Shown in pieces: positions 40,995 through 49,390 of a stretch of DNA of 64,000 nucleotides (the stretch's first letter is position 1; each line of letters begins with the position of its first letter). Below the pieces are notes generated by a model. It made no database searches. It had not been told where the DNA came from and was given only the letters and a program-made list of their open reading frames with translations. The stretch is from the NCBI RefSeq assembly GCF_034058155.1, contig NZ_CP139148.1, positions 4,526,001-4,590,000 on the forward strand. Direction: 5' to 3'. This stretch comes from Flavobacterium sp. KACC 22761. GTDB lineage: Bacteria > Bacteroidota > Bacteroidia > Flavobacteriales > Flavobacteriaceae. Both the position numbers and the translations under genes were made by a program.

Positions 40995-41603
40995 TCAAAA
41001 CTCAGACATCAATTTATTGTAATCGTCTTCTGTATCGATATCAATATTTCCTTTTTCAAATGACACTGAAACCACATCATCTGAAAATTTACTGATTATT
41101 TTTTTTGCGCCTTCTTGTCCTTTTAATTCCAATAATTCATTGAAATACTTTTTCTTGAAAAGAACTGGAGTTCCCAATGTTTCTGAATAGGCTGAAGCTA
41201 CTATTCCTTTTCCGGTTTTATGATGTTCTTCAATTAAATGTTCAAAAATCAAACTCGAAACATAAGGCTGATCGCACACTGCAAAAATGCAATTTTCATA
41301 ATCAGGATATAAAGTCAATAATTTCTTAAGTCCGTTTATAATCGATGATGACATTCCGGACTCCCAATCTGGATTAAAACTTATTTTTATTCTTGACGGA
41401 TCGAGTTCTTCTTCAATCAATTGATTGTTAGCGCCTGTAACAACAATAATTTTTACGTCTGAAACTAAAGAAGCCTCTGCAATCGTATTTTTTAAAAGCG
41501 TTGAATCTTTATAGCCTAAAAGCTGTTTTGGCTGGCCCAATCTTGAAGAATTTCCAGCAGCCAAAATTATAATGCCAGTTTTATATTGCGCTTTATGCTC
41601 CAT
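40995..41603 (-). CDS. mocA: MocA-type molybdenum cofactor cytidylyltransferase
   Basis: The 202-residue protein has the MobA/MocA nucleotidyltransferase fold: IILAAGNSSRLGQPKQLL nucleotide loop, VVTGANNQLIEEEL, FNPDWESGMSSSI, AVCDQPYVSS with the metal-binding Asp, and GTPVLFKKKYF. MocA joins CMP to molybdopterin to form the cytosine dinucleotide cofactor that PaoABC requires. Its position next to xdhC and near paoABC supports MocA over MobA. It overlaps the upstream xdhC gene by 11 bases. Confidence 0.88.
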   Translation of the reverse strand: MEHKAQYKTGIIILAAGNSSRLGQPKQLLGYKDSTLLKNTIAEASLVSDVKIIVVTGANNQLIEEELDPSRIKISFNPDWESGMSSSIINGLKKLLTLYPDYENCIFAVCDQPYVSSLIFEHLIEEHHKTGKGIVASAYSETLGTPVLFKKKYFNELLELKGQEGAKKIISKFSDDVVSVSFEKGNIDIDTEDDYNKLMSEF

Positions 41604-42717
41604 AATGAATTTCGTCGTGAATTTTTCCCAACTTATATTTTAAAGAAGTTCCTGTTTTTCCTGATGCAAAAGCCTTGATTTCGGCAACAATCGACAATGC
41701 AATTTCTTCTGAAGTTTCGGCTCCAATATCGAGTCCAACCGGACTATGAATTCTCTGCAACTGTTCTTCAGTAACTGAAATTCCTTCCATTTGAAGATCA
41801 TCGAGCATTCGATTCAGTTTTGATTTTGGCCCGAGGATTCCAATATAACGACAGTCTGTATTTAATAGTAATCTTAAAACTGCTAAATCGTATTTATAAT
41901 TGTGCGTCATCAAAACAAAATAAGTCTGATCGTCTATGTTTATATTTTCTAAAAAATCTTCCGATTTTACAACCGAAACCTTATTTGCTGATGGAAAACG
42001 TTTTTTTGAAGCATGGGCATTTCGTCCATCGCCAATGGTAACTTCCCAACCTAACAAAGTCGTCATTTTTACCAATGGCTGTACATCATTTCCTGCTCCC
42101 GCAATTACTAACGAAACTGGTGGTTTTATGTATTCAATCAAAGCTTCGTCCTCACTATTTTCTTGTATTTTTTTTACCGAAGTCATTTTGGTCAAAAGCA
42201 CTTCTTTTGCTTCTGAAATTAAATTTAATGCATTATTATGGTGATGCAAAACGGGACTGTCTTTTCTAAAAAACAAACTCGTTCCTATTTGGTTTGCTCT
42301 TTTGTTTAACGAAAAAATCGTAATAATTACCGCTTCTTTTCTTTCTGCCTTTAATTGGCTCAAAAGCTGAATTGGGTTATTTTCCAATTCATAATCAATA
42401 TACTCAAACAAAATATGCACGATTCCATTGCATCCCAATTGAAGTCCAATCTCGGCATCGTCTTCATTGCTGGTATTATAAGTAACTAATTTGTTTTGCT
42501 TTTGATTGATGGAAAGAAGTGCTTTTCGGAGTGCATCACCTTCCAGACAACCTCCGCTGATAGCTCCGGTCAATATGCCGTCTTCGGTAACAAGCATACG
42601 CGCACCCGGTTGACGGTATGATGAACCTTCTACTTTGACAACCGTTGCCAAAGCTGTTTTTTTCTCTCCTGATTTTGCTTCTGAATACGCTTTTAAAATT
42701 TCGCTGATTTCCTTCAT
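41593..42717 (-). CDS. XdhC/CoxI-family molybdenum cofactor maturation chaperone
   Basis: I chose the start at 42717 (MKEISEILKAYSEA), ten residues inside the longest frame, since the extra segment is unlike the family. The 374-residue protein has the N-terminal XdhC domain (VEGSSYRQPGARMLVTEDG, GAISGGCLEGDAL) and the C-terminal Rossmann-like domain (VIAGAGNDVQPL, LMTHNYKYDL, YIGILGPKSK, IHSPVGLDIGAETSEEIALSIVAEI). Members such as E. coli PaoD bind the cofactor, help its sulfuration and insert it into the apoenzyme. It is co-transcribed with mocA. Confidence 0.93.
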   Translation of the reverse strand: MKEISEILKAYSEAKSGEKKTALATVVKVEGSSYRQPGARMLVTEDGILTGAISGGCLEGDALRKALLSINQKQNKLVTYNTSNEDDAEIGLQLGCNGIVHILFEYIDYELENNPIQLLSQLKAERKEAVIITIFSLNKRANQIGTSLFFRKDSPVLHHHNNALNLISEAKEVLLTKMTSVKKIQENSEDEALIEYIKPPVSLVIAGAGNDVQPLVKMTTLLGWEVTIGDGRNAHASKKRFPSANKVSVVKSEDFLENINIDDQTYFVLMTHNYKYDLAVLRLLLNTDCRYIGILGPKSKLNRMLDDLQMEGISVTEEQLQRIHSPVGLDIGAETSEEIALSIVAEIKAFASGKTGTSLKYKLGKIHDEIHYGA

Positions 42718-42942
42718 AAAATATTTTTCAACAGCAAAACAAACCACTGATGATTTTTTTAAAGTCTAAAATTAAAAAATAATATAAACTTACGAGCAGT
42801 AAAATTGCTTAAGTTTAAAATATTCGGTATTTGCTTAACAATCTGGAAACAATTATTTTTTCTTACAACATCATTTGTTTAAGTAAGTTTTGTATTTTTA
42901 TAATTAGCAAAAAAATATTACCTAACCTTAATAAAAAGCTAC

Positions 42943-43275
42943 ATGGGAAAATTTGTAATTATTAAAAGAACCAACGGAGAGTTTCAATTTAATTTAAAAG
43001 CTGGAAATGGCCAGACTATTTTAGCGAGTGAAGGGTATACAACTAAAGCGGCCTGCACAAACGGAATTGAGTCTGTAAAAACAAACTCGCAAGACGATGG
43101 TCGTTTTGACAGAAAAGAATCAAGCAACGGAAAACCGTATTTCAACCTAAAAGCAAGCAACGGGCAAATCATTGGAACAAGCGAAATGTATGAAAGCGTT
43201 GCTTCGAGAGAAAACGGAATCGAATCTGTAAAGAAAAATGCTCCAGACGCTGAGACTGATGATCAGACGGCGTAA
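42943..43275 (+). CDS. YegP-family protein (two DUF1508 repeats)
   Basis: The 110-residue protein consists of two repeats of about 48 residues. Each has a FNLKAxNGQ strand and an NGIESVK helix (FNLKAGNGQTILASEGY and NGIESVKTN; FNLKASNGQIIGTSEMY and NGIESVKKN). Family members are small cytoplasmic proteins of unknown function, often expressed in stress or stationary phase. It is a single gene ending at a strong terminator. Confidence 0.93.
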   Translation: MGKFVIIKRTNGEFQFNLKAGNGQTILASEGYTTKAACTNGIESVKTNSQDDGRFDRKESSNGKPYFNLKASNGQIIGTSEMYESVASRENGIESVKKNAPDAETDDQTA

Positions 43276-43293
43276 GGCTAATTTTATATTATG

Positions 43294-43332
43294 AAAAAAG
43301 CTGTTTCTATAAAATTTAGAAACAGCTTTTTT
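43294..43332. terminator. bidirectional terminator
   Basis: A perfect 16-bp stem (AAAAAAGCTGTTTCTA and its complement) with a 7-base loop lies between convergent genes. It supplies a U-tract on both strands. Confidence 0.92.
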
Positions 43333-43355
43333 ATTTAAAATACACTAATAAAATA

Positions 43356-45293
43356 TTATTTTTTCAAAGCATTTACTCCACTATGCGTTGGAACAACTTG
43401 TTTGATGCTTCCATCTGCATTAAATTCTAATTTATCCATGCAAACTTCGCGGTGAAAACCTCCAGCGTCGCCCATTTTAATTCCGGTTGGATAAGAGAAT
43501 CTATGATACGTAATATACCATTCATCTTTATTTGGAATTTGCAAAACCGAATTATGTCCTGTTGCATAAATTCCCTGATCTGGAATTCCTTGAATTACAA
43601 TATTGTTTTGCGGAATCTCAATTGGTCCAAGTGGCGATTTTGAAGTTCCGTATCTTACTTTATAATTTGGACTTCTGGTATCATCTTCACTCCATAAAAA
43701 GTAATAAGTTCCTTTTCTGTAAAATATATACGTTCCTTCACGGAAAGTTTTATCTACTTTAATCACTTTTGTACTTCCTTCTTTAAGCGAAATCATATCA
43801 TCATTCAATTCGGCTACAGCCATATAACCGTTGCCCCAGTACAAATAACTTTTTCCTGATTTTGGATCGGTGAAAACATCTGGATCAATTTCTTGACCTC
43901 CCTTTATACCTTCAGGTTTTGAACTCACTAGTGCTTTTCCACTGTCTGTAAATGGACCAGTTGGATTATCTGATGAAGCAACTCCAATTTTCTGAGCCGC
44001 CGTGAAATAATAGAAATACTTGTATTTTCCTTTTATTTTTTTCTCTACAATACAAGGCGCCCAAGCATTTCTGTTAGCCCAAGTCACATCTTTTTTAAGA
44101 TCGATGATAACTCCTTCATCTTTCCAATCCGTCAAATTATCAGATGAAAAAGTTTTGAAATAATATCCTGACCAACCGTCAAATCCATCACTTGTTGGGT
44201 AGATGTAATACTTTTTGGTTTTGTTTGAATACAGTATTTCTGGATCGGCATAATAACCTTCTAAAACTGGATTATTATTTACTTTTGGAAATTTTTCTGG
44301 CGTTCCCCATTTTGCATTCAAACGTTTCAATTCAGAATGCGTAATTGGCAAAATGGTTCCGTGGCGCGGATTAAAATCCATTGAAATGTCATTATCAATA
44401 ACCGTGAAGTTTTCTAAATCTTTGCTTTTTGTAAACTGATATCTTCCTTTTGTATAAACATCATACATCAAAATATAATCATCCGAATTATTTAGTTTGA
44501 AAACACTTGAGCCTTCAACTCCGTCGTTTGTTTGTTGCAGATAATTATCATTTTCTATCCATTTTCCAGAAGTTAAATCGATAGTTGTAGCAACCTTTAT
44601 TCCTGCTTTTCCGCCTTCGGTTTTATAAAAAAGATGGTAAACGCCATCTTTTTCAATAATATCACCATCGATGCAAGCTCTTTCTGATTTTGGAACAAAC
44701 AATAATTTTGGTTCGCTTTCTAAGGCTGTAAAATCCTTATTCGCATAAGCGTAATAAATTTTATCCGGGCCTCCTGCATATTGAAGACTGAAATAAATTA
44801 GATATTTTCCAGCTTTTGCATCAAAAATTGTTTGAGGCGCCCAAACGCGTTTTAGATTCTCATTTCCAGGGAAAGTTGTCTGAATATTGACAACACTGCT
44901 TTTCCAGTTTACCAAATCGGTGCTTTTTAATAAAATCATGGCACGGTTGCTATCCCAGCCTTTTGAGGAAGTCATATCCGTCAAAACCATATAAAAAGTC
45001 TTTCCGTCGTCACCACGCAAGATATGCGGATCACGGACTCCTCCGGTTGAACTGATTATTTTACTGTCTAAAACAGGTTTGTTGTCGTTTAAATGATAAT
45101 AATGATAACCGTCAGCACTTACGGCGTAACGAACTGCTTCTTCTTCGACTTTATTTCCTGTGAAATAAACGAATAAATAAGCTGTTAAATCCTTTTCAGC
45201 AATAACTGGCGGTGTTCCTTTTTGATTATTCTGAGCTTGTAAAACACTAAAAAATAAGGTTAGTGCAACAAGGCTAAATTTTAATTTTTTCAT
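43356..45293 (-). CDS. double-domain GH43 glycosidase
   Basis: The 645-residue exported protein (signal MKKLKFSLVALTLFFSVLQAQ) has two five-bladed propeller domains. The first (about 30-330) has TGGVRDPHILRGDDGKTFYMV, VWAPQTIFDAKAGKYLIYFS and ACIDGDIIEKDGVYHLFYK. The second (about 335-640) has GYYADPEILYSNKTKKYYI, NAWAPCIVEKKIKGKYKYFY, GQEIDPDVFTDPKSGKSYLYWG and FREGTYIFYRKGTYYFLWS. The second domain matches the usual GH43 layout with its Asp, Asp and Glu sites. It most likely removes arabinofuranose or acts on galactan within the arabinogalactan locus. It is the last gene of the locus on this strand. Confidence 0.9.
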   Translation of the reverse strand: MKKLKFSLVALTLFFSVLQAQNNQKGTPPVIAEKDLTAYLFVYFTGNKVEEEAVRYAVSADGYHYYHLNDNKPVLDSKIISSTGGVRDPHILRGDDGKTFYMVLTDMTSSKGWDSNRAMILLKSTDLVNWKSSVVNIQTTFPGNENLKRVWAPQTIFDAKAGKYLIYFSLQYAGGPDKIYYAYANKDFTALESEPKLLFVPKSERACIDGDIIEKDGVYHLFYKTEGGKAGIKVATTIDLTSGKWIENDNYLQQTNDGVEGSSVFKLNNSDDYILMYDVYTKGRYQFTKSKDLENFTVIDNDISMDFNPRHGTILPITHSELKRLNAKWGTPEKFPKVNNNPVLEGYYADPEILYSNKTKKYYIYPTSDGFDGWSGYYFKTFSSDNLTDWKDEGVIIDLKKDVTWANRNAWAPCIVEKKIKGKYKYFYYFTAAQKIGVASSDNPTGPFTDSGKALVSSKPEGIKGGQEIDPDVFTDPKSGKSYLYWGNGYMAVAELNDDMISLKEGSTKVIKVDKTFREGTYIFYRKGTYYFLWSEDDTRSPNYKVRYGTSKSPLGPIEIPQNNIVIQGIPDQGIYATGHNSVLQIPNKDEWYITYHRFSYPTGIKMGDAGGFHREVCMDKLEFNADGSIKQVVPTHSGVNALKK

Positions 45294-45306
45294 TTTTTTT
45301 TTCGGT

Positions 45307-47862
45307 TTATTTTGTTTTGGCGCGTATAACTACAAATGAATAGGGAGGCAATTCTTTTGAAAAAGCTTCTTTAATCGTGATTTTCTGTGAAACCGGTCTT
45401 GCCGAAGTATTTTCTGGAGCGCCAGATAATAAAGCATAATCAGCATTTTCTAGCAGAGAAAAATTTGAGACTTCAATTGATGGCGTTACCGCAACTGGAA
45501 GCACATTGACTAATTTGATAATCAAATCTCCAGAGGCATTGTCTTTTACAACAGAAACGCCAATACGTTTGTTTACTTCAGGATTTGCATCTGACAATTT
45601 CGTAGTACTTTCAATATATTGGTTTCCTGGATTTTGTCCGTAAAGCTTTTGTACAAAATAGTTTACTGTTGGTTTTACTTCATCATTGTTGAAATAAATC
45701 AAATCTGGATTCCATTGTGTATGCTTTTCTTTTGCCAATAAGGGAGCATAAGAAGCCATTGAAACGACATCTCCATTTCTTTCAACGCCTGTAAGATACA
45801 ATGCCTCGGCTAGAGCATTATAAAACTTATTTCCCCATGATGCATATTCGCCAAGATATACTTTAGATTTTGAACGATCGTAACTATCATAAAAATTTTG
45901 ATTGTTAATAAACCAGCCTGGAGATTGATAATAATGTTCGTCTACAAGAGGCAATTTCAAATCATCAGCAATTTTCCAACCTTCCCTGTAATCTGTTCCT
46001 TCAAAAAATGGTCCAACTGTACCTATAATCATAATCTCAGGATATTTTTGCTGAACCGCTTTAACAATCATTCGATAACGTTCTTCAAAAACATCGCTTA
46101 TCAAATCTTCATTTCCAATACCGATATATTTTAAGTTGAAAGGTTTTGAATGACCTGCTTCAGCACGTTTTTTACCCCAAACGGTATTCACACTTCCATT
46201 GGCATATTCGATTAAATCTAAAACATCCTGAACGTATTCATCCATATCTTCCATCGGAATTCCGAATTGCTGTCCTGAACCACCGTCAGATGAATTTTGA
46301 CACGGAACGCCAGCCGCCAAAACCGGAACAGCCTCTGCTCCTAAATCTTCGCAAAACTGAAAATATTCAAAATAACCCAATCCCATCGATTGATGATAGC
46401 CCCAAATGTTTCGCATCGGAATTCGACTTTCAAGTGGACCGATTGTATTTTTCCATTTGTAAATATTGTGTAGCCCGTCTCCGTGTGCTACGCACCCACC
46501 TGGAAATCTCATGAATTTTGGATGCATATCTGCAATCGCTTCGGCAAGATCCAAACGAAGTCCGTTTTTGCGGTTTTTGAATGTTTTTTGTGGAAAAAGA
46601 GAAACCATATCAATGGCAGTTTCTCCATTTGTACTGATTTCTAAATGCGCATCTTTAACCGTTTTAGATGATTTTAAAACTGCATTTAATTTCTTCCAAG
46701 AATTTGATGGAGCAAATGCAGCTTCCGCCAAAGTTTCTCCACTTGCCGATTTCAAACGAACAATCGCTTTTGAGCCTTTTGCAAAAACACTGAAATCATA
46801 TTTTTCATTCGCTTTCAAAGCGATCCCGTCAAAACCAGAATTACTGATAATTCCTTTTGAAATCACAGCATAATTTGGATTGTTTGGATGAATTGGATTT
46901 TCTTTAGCAATTTTAAAATCGCCACTCCAAGCCATTGTTGCATTCCATTTTTCGTCTCTTTCTTTTTTGTCGTGAAGTGCATATTCAAAATCGCGATTCT
47001 GGATCAGTTCGCCGTACAAACCTCCATCAGCAGCATAATTAATATCTTCAAAGAAAACACCCGTCAGCATATTGCTGATTTTTTTTGATTGCTGACCATT
47101 TATTGAAATCTGAGCTTTTACAGACTTTAAACCCGTAAAAAGCAAACTGTCGCTCTTTGGAGTAGAACTATCTTGTTTGTCTCTGAATTTAGCCGATTCC
47201 ATATTTCGAATCATATTGTCAACCAAACTCCAATCGACATAAAATAAGCTTCCTTGAATGGCTTCGCCTTGAATTGTAATTTCATTTCTTAATTTTAAAG
47301 AAGAATTCGCGTCAATTACTGATGGACTGTAATTTTTAAAATCTTTTGTGGCACTGACATAATTTTTTCCGCTTTCGCTAAAGTGAACCAAATATTGACC
47401 GTCTTTTTGTTCAACTTGAACATTCAGAATAACCGATTTATCTTCGCCTTTTCCGACAAAATTCTTCATTCCCTGAATGTAATTTTGTCTTCTCCAATTC
47501 ACTAAATCTTTGCTCTCTGAATGTGCAAAAACATTGTCTTTCACACTCCAAAAACAGTGAAAAATCCCTGCATTGTCTCGAACTAGAAAAGGCTCTGACA
47601 TGCTTTTTCCAGTTGGTCCCCAGCTTCCAAAATCTGATTTTAGAAAACTATATTCTGGACCAATTGAAAACCAGTTTTTCTGATCAGTGCTCCAAGCAAA
47701 ATGAAGTCCGTTTTTGCCGTTGTTTTTTAAAGTTGAATAGGCAAATAAATAGACTTTATCTGGCTTTTCGTCCATTGGTTTTACACCAAATCCCGACAAT
47801 ATAAAAAGGATTGAAAAAAGCAGTGCAAGTGCTAAAAGACTATTTTTTAAAAATCGCATCAT
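45307..47862 (-). CDS. GH51 alpha-L-arabinofuranosidase with N-terminal GH43-like propeller segment
   Basis: After a signal segment, the 851-residue protein begins with a propeller-like region of about 200 residues (KVYLFAYSTLKNNGKNGLHFA, SEPFLVRDNAGIFHCFWS, DGQYLVHFSESGK) resembling part of a GH43 propeller. The GH51 body follows: GVFFEDINYAADGGLYGEL, KFMRFPGGCVAHGDG, LKYIGIGNEDLIS with the acid/base Glu, and VYLGEYASWGNKFY with the nucleophile Glu. It would release arabinofuranose side chains. The start overlaps the GH27 stop by one base (TAATG), so translation is coupled. Confidence 0.92.
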   Translation of the reverse strand: MMRFLKNSLLALALLFSILFILSGFGVKPMDEKPDKVYLFAYSTLKNNGKNGLHFAWSTDQKNWFSIGPEYSFLKSDFGSWGPTGKSMSEPFLVRDNAGIFHCFWSVKDNVFAHSESKDLVNWRRQNYIQGMKNFVGKGEDKSVILNVQVEQKDGQYLVHFSESGKNYVSATKDFKNYSPSVIDANSSLKLRNEITIQGEAIQGSLFYVDWSLVDNMIRNMESAKFRDKQDSSTPKSDSLLFTGLKSVKAQISINGQQSKKISNMLTGVFFEDINYAADGGLYGELIQNRDFEYALHDKKERDEKWNATMAWSGDFKIAKENPIHPNNPNYAVISKGIISNSGFDGIALKANEKYDFSVFAKGSKAIVRLKSASGETLAEAAFAPSNSWKKLNAVLKSSKTVKDAHLEISTNGETAIDMVSLFPQKTFKNRKNGLRLDLAEAIADMHPKFMRFPGGCVAHGDGLHNIYKWKNTIGPLESRIPMRNIWGYHQSMGLGYFEYFQFCEDLGAEAVPVLAAGVPCQNSSDGGSGQQFGIPMEDMDEYVQDVLDLIEYANGSVNTVWGKKRAEAGHSKPFNLKYIGIGNEDLISDVFEERYRMIVKAVQQKYPEIMIIGTVGPFFEGTDYREGWKIADDLKLPLVDEHYYQSPGWFINNQNFYDSYDRSKSKVYLGEYASWGNKFYNALAEALYLTGVERNGDVVSMASYAPLLAKEKHTQWNPDLIYFNNDEVKPTVNYFVQKLYGQNPGNQYIESTTKLSDANPEVNKRIGVSVVKDNASGDLIIKLVNVLPVAVTPSIEVSNFSLLENADYALLSGAPENTSARPVSQKITIKEAFSKELPPYSFVVIRAKTK

Positions 47863-49232
47863 TATTTTTTACCTTTTAATTGATACAAAACAGAAGCGTG
47901 CGCTTTTAAAACGGCACTGATTTCTTTCGAAGATAATTTAGATTTTTCACCTGTCCACATATTTATAACTTCAACTGAACCAGAAAGCCCAAGATCAGCA
48001 AGATTTACTGAAATTTTCTCTGAATTTTTATCTGAAACATTAAACAAAGCCAAATAAACACTACCATCTTTTGCATTTTTTGAAGTTACAGCAATTTTTC
48101 CGTCTTTTTGGAAAAGCTGTTTTACTGCCGTGCTTTCGTTATGCATTTTCACTACATCTTTATTGGTTAATAATGATAATGTGAAAGCGTCATTGCTTGG
48201 CAAATCTCCTCCAAAAAATAATGGCGATTTAAAAATATTGAAAAACGTAATTAAAGTATATTGTTCGTCTTTTGTCAAACGCGTCATACGATCTTCGCCA
48301 CGTTCACCACGCACTGAAATACGTCCTAGCGGAATCATATCGCAATCTGGCCAAGTTCCCGGCGCAATGTACGGATACCATTTTTGAGCCACATCCATCA
48401 AATGTGTAATGTGTGGCCAAGTATCCCAAACGTCGTCCACCATCCTCCACATATTTGCATGTGAGCTTACGTGCGGCGCTGCAGCAATTGGTGTTTCTCC
48501 CGGAGAAGTACTTAAGACAATTTTACGTCCGCATTTATCGATGGCATTTCTGATCAAGTTGATTTCGCCTTCGTGATAAGGTCTTGACAAATCGTCAATT
48601 TTGATAAAATCAACGCCCCATTGAGCATACAATTCGAAAATAGAATTGTAATATTCTTGCGCTCCCGGTTTATCGGCCACGACAGTATAATTGTCTCTCA
48701 ACCATTCGCATTGCAAAGCTGTTGAATAGATTTGATCAGCTGTAATTCCATTTGTCCCTCTAATTGGCATTTTTTCTTCAACCGCTTTTTTAGGAACACC
48801 ACGCATAATATGAATTCCGAATTTCAATCCTTTTTTGTGAATATAATCGGCCAAAGGCTTAAAACCTTGACCATCTTTTGCAGAAGGAAATCTGTTGACT
48901 GCTGGCAAATATCTTCCAAATTTATCCATCACATAACGTGGATCTGTCTGGTTGTAGCCTCCTGCTTTGTCATTTTCAACAAACCATCTGATATCAACCA
49001 CTACATATTCCCATCCATATTTTTTAAGTTCTTTTGCCATATAATCGGCATTTGCTTTTACTTCGTGTTCTTCAACAGTTGGTCCGTAACAATCCCAGCT
49101 GTTCCAGCCCATTGGCGGAGTTTGCGCCCATTGCTTGAACTCTTCTTTAGTAAATGTTTTATTTTGAGCATTGGCACAAATTGATACAAAAACAACTCCT
49201 AAAACCAGAGCAATTTTATTCTTAATTTTCAT
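47862..49232 (-). CDS. GH27 alpha-galactosidase or beta-L-arabinopyranosidase
   Basis: The 456-residue secreted protein has PPMGWNSWDCYG near residue 40, YVVVDIRWFVEND, the nucleophile region VDFIKIDDLSRPY (Asp213), and MWRMVDDVWDTW with the probable acid/base Asp266/267. The typical FFGGDLPSNDAF and a C-terminal beta domain follow. GH27 includes alpha-galactosidases and beta-L-arabinopyranosidases. In an arabinogalactan locus the latter is attractive, but the sequence cannot decide. It overlaps GH51 by one base. An inverted repeat separates it from the upstream GH2. Confidence 0.92.
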   Translation of the reverse strand: MKIKNKIALVLGVVFVSICANAQNKTFTKEEFKQWAQTPPMGWNSWDCYGPTVEEHEVKANADYMAKELKKYGWEYVVVDIRWFVENDKAGGYNQTDPRYVMDKFGRYLPAVNRFPSAKDGQGFKPLADYIHKKGLKFGIHIMRGVPKKAVEEKMPIRGTNGITADQIYSTALQCEWLRDNYTVVADKPGAQEYYNSIFELYAQWGVDFIKIDDLSRPYHEGEINLIRNAIDKCGRKIVLSTSPGETPIAAAPHVSSHANMWRMVDDVWDTWPHITHLMDVAQKWYPYIAPGTWPDCDMIPLGRISVRGERGEDRMTRLTKDEQYTLITFFNIFKSPLFFGGDLPSNDAFTLSLLTNKDVVKMHNESTAVKQLFQKDGKIAVTSKNAKDGSVYLALFNVSDKNSEKISVNLADLGLSGSVEVINMWTGEKSKLSSKEISAVLKAHASVLYQLKGKK

Positions 49233-49307
49233 TATAATATGGTTAGATGTTAATAAATGTAAAATTTACACTTCAAATATAATAAACTTTATTCGCAAAA
49301 AGCAATT

Positions 49308-49340
49308 AACCTGCCTGTAAACCAAAAATACAGACAGGTT
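49308..49340 (-). terminator. hairpin between GH2 and GH27, possible attenuator
   Basis: A 12-bp AACCTGCCTGTA/TACAGACAGGTT stem with one mismatch and a 9-base loop lies inside the operon, between the GH2 stop and the GH27 start. On the minus strand AATTGC and mixed bases follow, not a clean T-run, so it may slow or stabilise a transcript end. Confidence 0.5.
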
Positions 49341-49390
49341 AATTGAAAATTTAAAATAACTAATTAATATTTTCTAACTTAGAAAATGCT

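Noticed and set aside
48732..49184. 150-codon plus-strand frame
   Set aside because: It is antisense to the GH27 gene and has a composition of shifted coding sequence.
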